Positions 12,440-14,175 of a DNA stretch of 14,175 bases are shown in pieces; within the stretch, counting starts at the first letter, position 1, and each line of letters begins with the position of its first letter. Below the pieces are notes generated by a model, which saw nothing but the letters and a program-made list of their open reading frames with translations, was not told where the DNA came from and did no database searches. The translations under genes were made by a program, and so were the position numbers. Source of the stretch: DATFGK01 sp046712825 (lineage in GTDB: Bacteria; Actinomycetota; AC-67); assembly GCA_046712825.1 (NCBI GenBank), contig JBKKCR010000236.1:1-14175 (forward strand). The letters run 5' to 3'.

Positions 12440-13426
12440 TCAGTGTGACGAGCCTTCGGCCACCACGTCCAACGGATCCTCTCCGCGCGCAACCCGGCGG
12501 CAGTTCTCCATGGCCGCGGCGATGATCCGCAAGATCGACTCGCCCGTGACTCCGGCCATGTGCGGCTGGAGCACGACGTTGTCGAGGTCGTAGAGCGGCA
12601 GATCGGGCGGCGGCGGCTCGGGATCGAACACGTCGATGGCCGCGGCACGGATCGTGCCGTCCCGCAACGCTCGGGCGAGCGCCGAGGCGTCGACGAGCGG
12701 CCCACGCGCCGTGTTGACCAGGACGGCCATGGGCTTCATCAGCGCGAGCGTGCGATCGTTGATCAACCCGCGGGTCTCGGGCGTGAGCGGCGCGTGGAGC
12801 GACACGATGTCGGCCTCGCCGAACAGCACGTCGAGCTCGCGGTACTCCACACCGATCTCGCGCTCTTGTGCGGGCGCGAGCCGGAACACGTCGTGGTAGA
12901 TCACCCGCATGTCGAAGGCGTTCGCACGCTTGGCGACCTCGCGCCCGATACGGCCGAGCCCGACGAGCCCGATCGTCTTCCCTGCGAGCTCGAAGACGCC
13001 GCCCTGAAGCATCAGCAAGGTCCCCCAGCGGCCCTCGCGCACCGCCCGATCGCCGGGGAGGATGCGGCGGCTCGCCGCGCCGGCGAGCAGGATCGCCATC
13101 TCCGCGACCGTGTGCGCCTCGGCGCCCGAGGAAGCGATGGTCGCGACCGGGATACCCGCCGCTGCGGCAGCTGCTACGTCGATGTGATCGAAGCCGTGAC
13201 CGGGCACCTGTACCAACCGGAGCTTGGGCATCCGCGCCAGCGTCGCGGCGTCGACCGGGGCCGGGGGCGGCACCACCAAGAACTCCGCTTCCGCCGCGAC
13301 GTCGTCGGGCATCTCGCTCGGAGCGTTGAAAGCCTTGACCTCCCACCCCTCGCCGAGCATCCCGCCGTACGCCATCGAGGCGAGCGCGGGATCGGACGGC
13401 GCCGGCACGATACCGATCAACAGCAT
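12440..13426 (-). CDS. NAD-dependent D-isomer-specific 2-hydroxyacid dehydrogenase
   Basis: A 328-aa enzyme, normal length for the family that interconverts D-2-hydroxy acids and 2-oxo acids (glyoxylate/hydroxypyruvate reductase, phosphoglycerate dehydrogenase and relatives). The Rossmann motif VGLGRIGREVA (155-165) is followed by VIYHD (175-179), whose acidic residue favours NAD over NADP. The catalytic trio is present: Arg241 in NTARGPLVD, Glu270 in DVFDPEP, and His289 in LQPHMAG. There is no C-terminal ACT domain, so it is not a full-length regulated serine-pathway enzyme. ATG 13426 follows GAGGGGG (13431-13437) by four bases. It is the first gene of a three-gene minus-strand operon, with 26 nt before the ThDP enzyme, so a 2-oxo or 2-hydroxy acid is probably shared by the two. 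Substrate specificity cannot be read from the sequence. Confidence 0.93.
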   Translation of the reverse strand: MLLIGIVPAPSDPALASMAYGGMLGEGWEVKAFNAPSEMPDDVAAEAEFLVVPPPAPVDAATLARMPKLRLVQVPGHGFDHIDVAAAAAAGIPVATIASSGAEAHTVAEMAILLAGAASRRILPGDRAVREGRWGTLLMLQGGVFELAGKTIGLVGLGRIGREVAKRANAFDMRVIYHDVFRLAPAQEREIGVEYRELDVLFGEADIVSLHAPLTPETRGLINDRTLALMKPMAVLVNTARGPLVDASALARALRDGTIRAAAIDVFDPEPPPPDLPLYDLDNVVLQPHMAGVTGESILRIIAAAMENCRRVARGEDPLDVVAEGSSH

Positions 13427-13526
13427 TGGACCCCCTCAGAGAATCCTTGAAAATCCGACACTTCGGTAGGAACCACCCACCGGGCGCCGAATGCTAGCCG
13501 AACAACCAGGGGAAAAGGAGCCGGGG
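13427..13526. promoter_or_regulatory. Divergent intergenic control region
   Basis: One hundred bases between the divergent 2-hydroxyacid dehydrogenase and secreted-protein genes must hold promoters for both. It contains a plus-strand TTGAAA (13447-13452) without a convincing -10 at the right distance, TTCGG and CCGAA as a loose 5-bp inverted repeat around 13462-13491, and the ribosome sites of both genes at its ends. I cannot name a definite promoter or operator. Confidence 0.4.
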
Positions 13527-14175
13527 ATGCGTATCGATCGTCAGCGCTGGATGCTTTTCATGCTCGCCGCGACCGTCGTGATGGGCACGCTTCTCCTCGG
13601 GGGCTCGGCGAGCGCCCACGAATGCACGGACAGCGATCCGCAGACAGAACCGAACCCAGAGGAGTGCCACGAGACGCCGGTGATGCCGAACTGGCGGGGC
13701 ACCTACATACCGCTGTTCGACATCGAGGACCGCGAGGACGAAGCCCAGCGCTACGACGCGCAGCGCTGGCGCGACGAGTGCAGCAACGGTGACCCCAACT
13801 CCCCGAGCTACCAGAGCCGCCAGCAGTGCGCCTGGTTCTACGGCGGGACGAGCGGTTTCGCGGATGATGACGGCGGGCTGGCACCGAACGAGGCCCACGC
13901 CGGCTTCGCGGCGACGCACTGCTTCCTGTTCGAGTTCGCGCACCAGTGCTCCGACGGCCACGACGGATCCGTCCAGGGCGAAGGGGTCCACGACGCGCAC
14001 GGCGGCGCGCTCTACGTGGATGTCTGCCTGCAGCCCAACCCCGAGAGCAAGTACTGCAACGACGGGCCGAAGGACACACAGGTCGGCGTAACGATCATGG
14101 ACCACAACCCGTGTGGCACGGTCGTGCCAATCGTCGCATGCACCGACGAGTACAAGGTCGTGCGCCCGCTCGACA
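13527..14175 (+). CDS. Secreted cysteine-rich protein of unknown function, 3' end cut by window
   Basis: The first 216 residues of an exported protein are visible. ATG 13527 follows AAGGAG (13515-13520) by six bases. The signal peptide is clear: MRIDRQRW, the hydrophobic core MLFMLAATVVMGTLLLGGS (9-27) and an ASA cleavage site (28-30), leaving HECTD as the likely mature start. There is no lipobox cysteine at the cleavage site. The mature part is acidic and holds ten cysteines (33, 47, 85, 101, 132, 141, 167, 177, 196, 205), an even number consistent with disulfides, plus many histidines, including the GHDG and VHDAHGG segments (144-160), which could bind metal. An acidic, low-complexity stretch lies at 65-84 (DIEDREDEAQRYDAQRWRDE). 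I do not recognise the family. It diverges from the 2-hydroxyacid dehydrogenase operon, and no link to it is evident. The opposite strand is also open here but shows only Arg/Val-rich shadow. Confidence 0.8.
   Translation, partial: MRIDRQRWMLFMLAATVVMGTLLLGGSASAHECTDSDPQTEPNPEECHETPVMPNWRGTYIPLFDIEDREDEAQRYDAQRWRDECSNGDPNSPSYQSRQQCAWFYGGTSGFADDDGGLAPNEAHAGFAATHCFLFEFAHQCSDGHDGSVQGEGVHDAHGGALYVDVCLQPNPESKYCNDGPKDTQVGVTIMDHNPCGTVVPIVACTDEYKVVRPLD

Noticed and set aside
13494..14105. A 203-codon minus-strand frame opposite the secreted cysteine-rich gene, rich in Val/Ala/Leu
   Set aside because: It looks hydrophobic in places, but it lacks a ribosome site at its start and is the reverse of a gene with strong ribosome site and signal peptide. 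The plus strand is preferred.
1..14175. CRISPR arrays, insertion sequences, tRNA or rRNA genes, and attachment sites
   Set aside because: No spaced direct repeats, terminal inverted repeats with transposase, cloverleaf-like or rRNA-like segments were seen on reading. The only repeats are the protein-level TPR units and the short palindromes listed.

Overview
The window is high-GC, densely coded DNA that looks like a chromosomal piece of an actinomycete-type bacterium. The assignment rests on GTG starts, short 4-16 nt gene overlaps, strong purine-rich ribosome sites, and the gene types present (a split MaoC/FAS1-like dehydratase pair, a double-domain class III CoA-transferase, several acyl-CoA ligases). 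No rRNA, tRNA or ribosomal protein gene is present, so the taxonomy is an inference. No transposase, CRISPR array or prophage gene was seen. The DNA reads as an accessory catabolic island for carboxylic acids handled as CoA thioesters.

Layout. Positions 1-2705, minus strand: a 38-codon secreted-peptide ORF is translationally coupled to a kinesin-light-chain-type TPR protein, followed by a PaaK-like CoA ligase and a crotonase-fold protein cut by the window edge. Positions 2846-3738, minus strand: a two-gene operon for a heteromeric MaoC-type enoyl-CoA hydratase, with a hairpin just past its end. Positions 3739-3824: a divergent control region with an inverted repeat (TGAC-n6-GTCA core). Positions 3825-9290, plus strand: four overlapping genes, namely enoyl-CoA hydratase, acyl-CoA synthetase, an isochorismatase-fold protein without its catalytic triad, and a fused tandem CaiB/BaiF CoA-transferase. 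Positions 9287-13426, minus strand, convergent with the previous operon: a D-2-hydroxyacid dehydrogenase, a thiamine-diphosphate enzyme with motifs like oxalyl-CoA decarboxylase/2-hydroxyacyl-CoA lyase, and a GMC flavin oxidoreductase. Positions 13527 to the end, plus strand: a secreted, cysteine-rich protein of unknown function, incomplete.

How the genes may work together (inference). Two ligases and a CoA-transferase would load acids onto CoA. Two crotonases and a MaoC pair would hydrate or otherwise process enoyl-CoA intermediates. The 2-hydroxyacid dehydrogenase, ThDP enzyme and GMC oxidoreductase form a 2-oxo/2-hydroxy acid module that could cleave or shorten a carbon chain by one or two carbons. 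The substrate cannot be read from the sequence. The most unusual points are the secreted micro-ORF coupled to the TPR protein, the triad-less isochorismatase embedded in a tightly overlapping operon, and the ThDP/2-hydroxyacid module abutting a CoA-transferase with the two stop codons sharing one CTAG.
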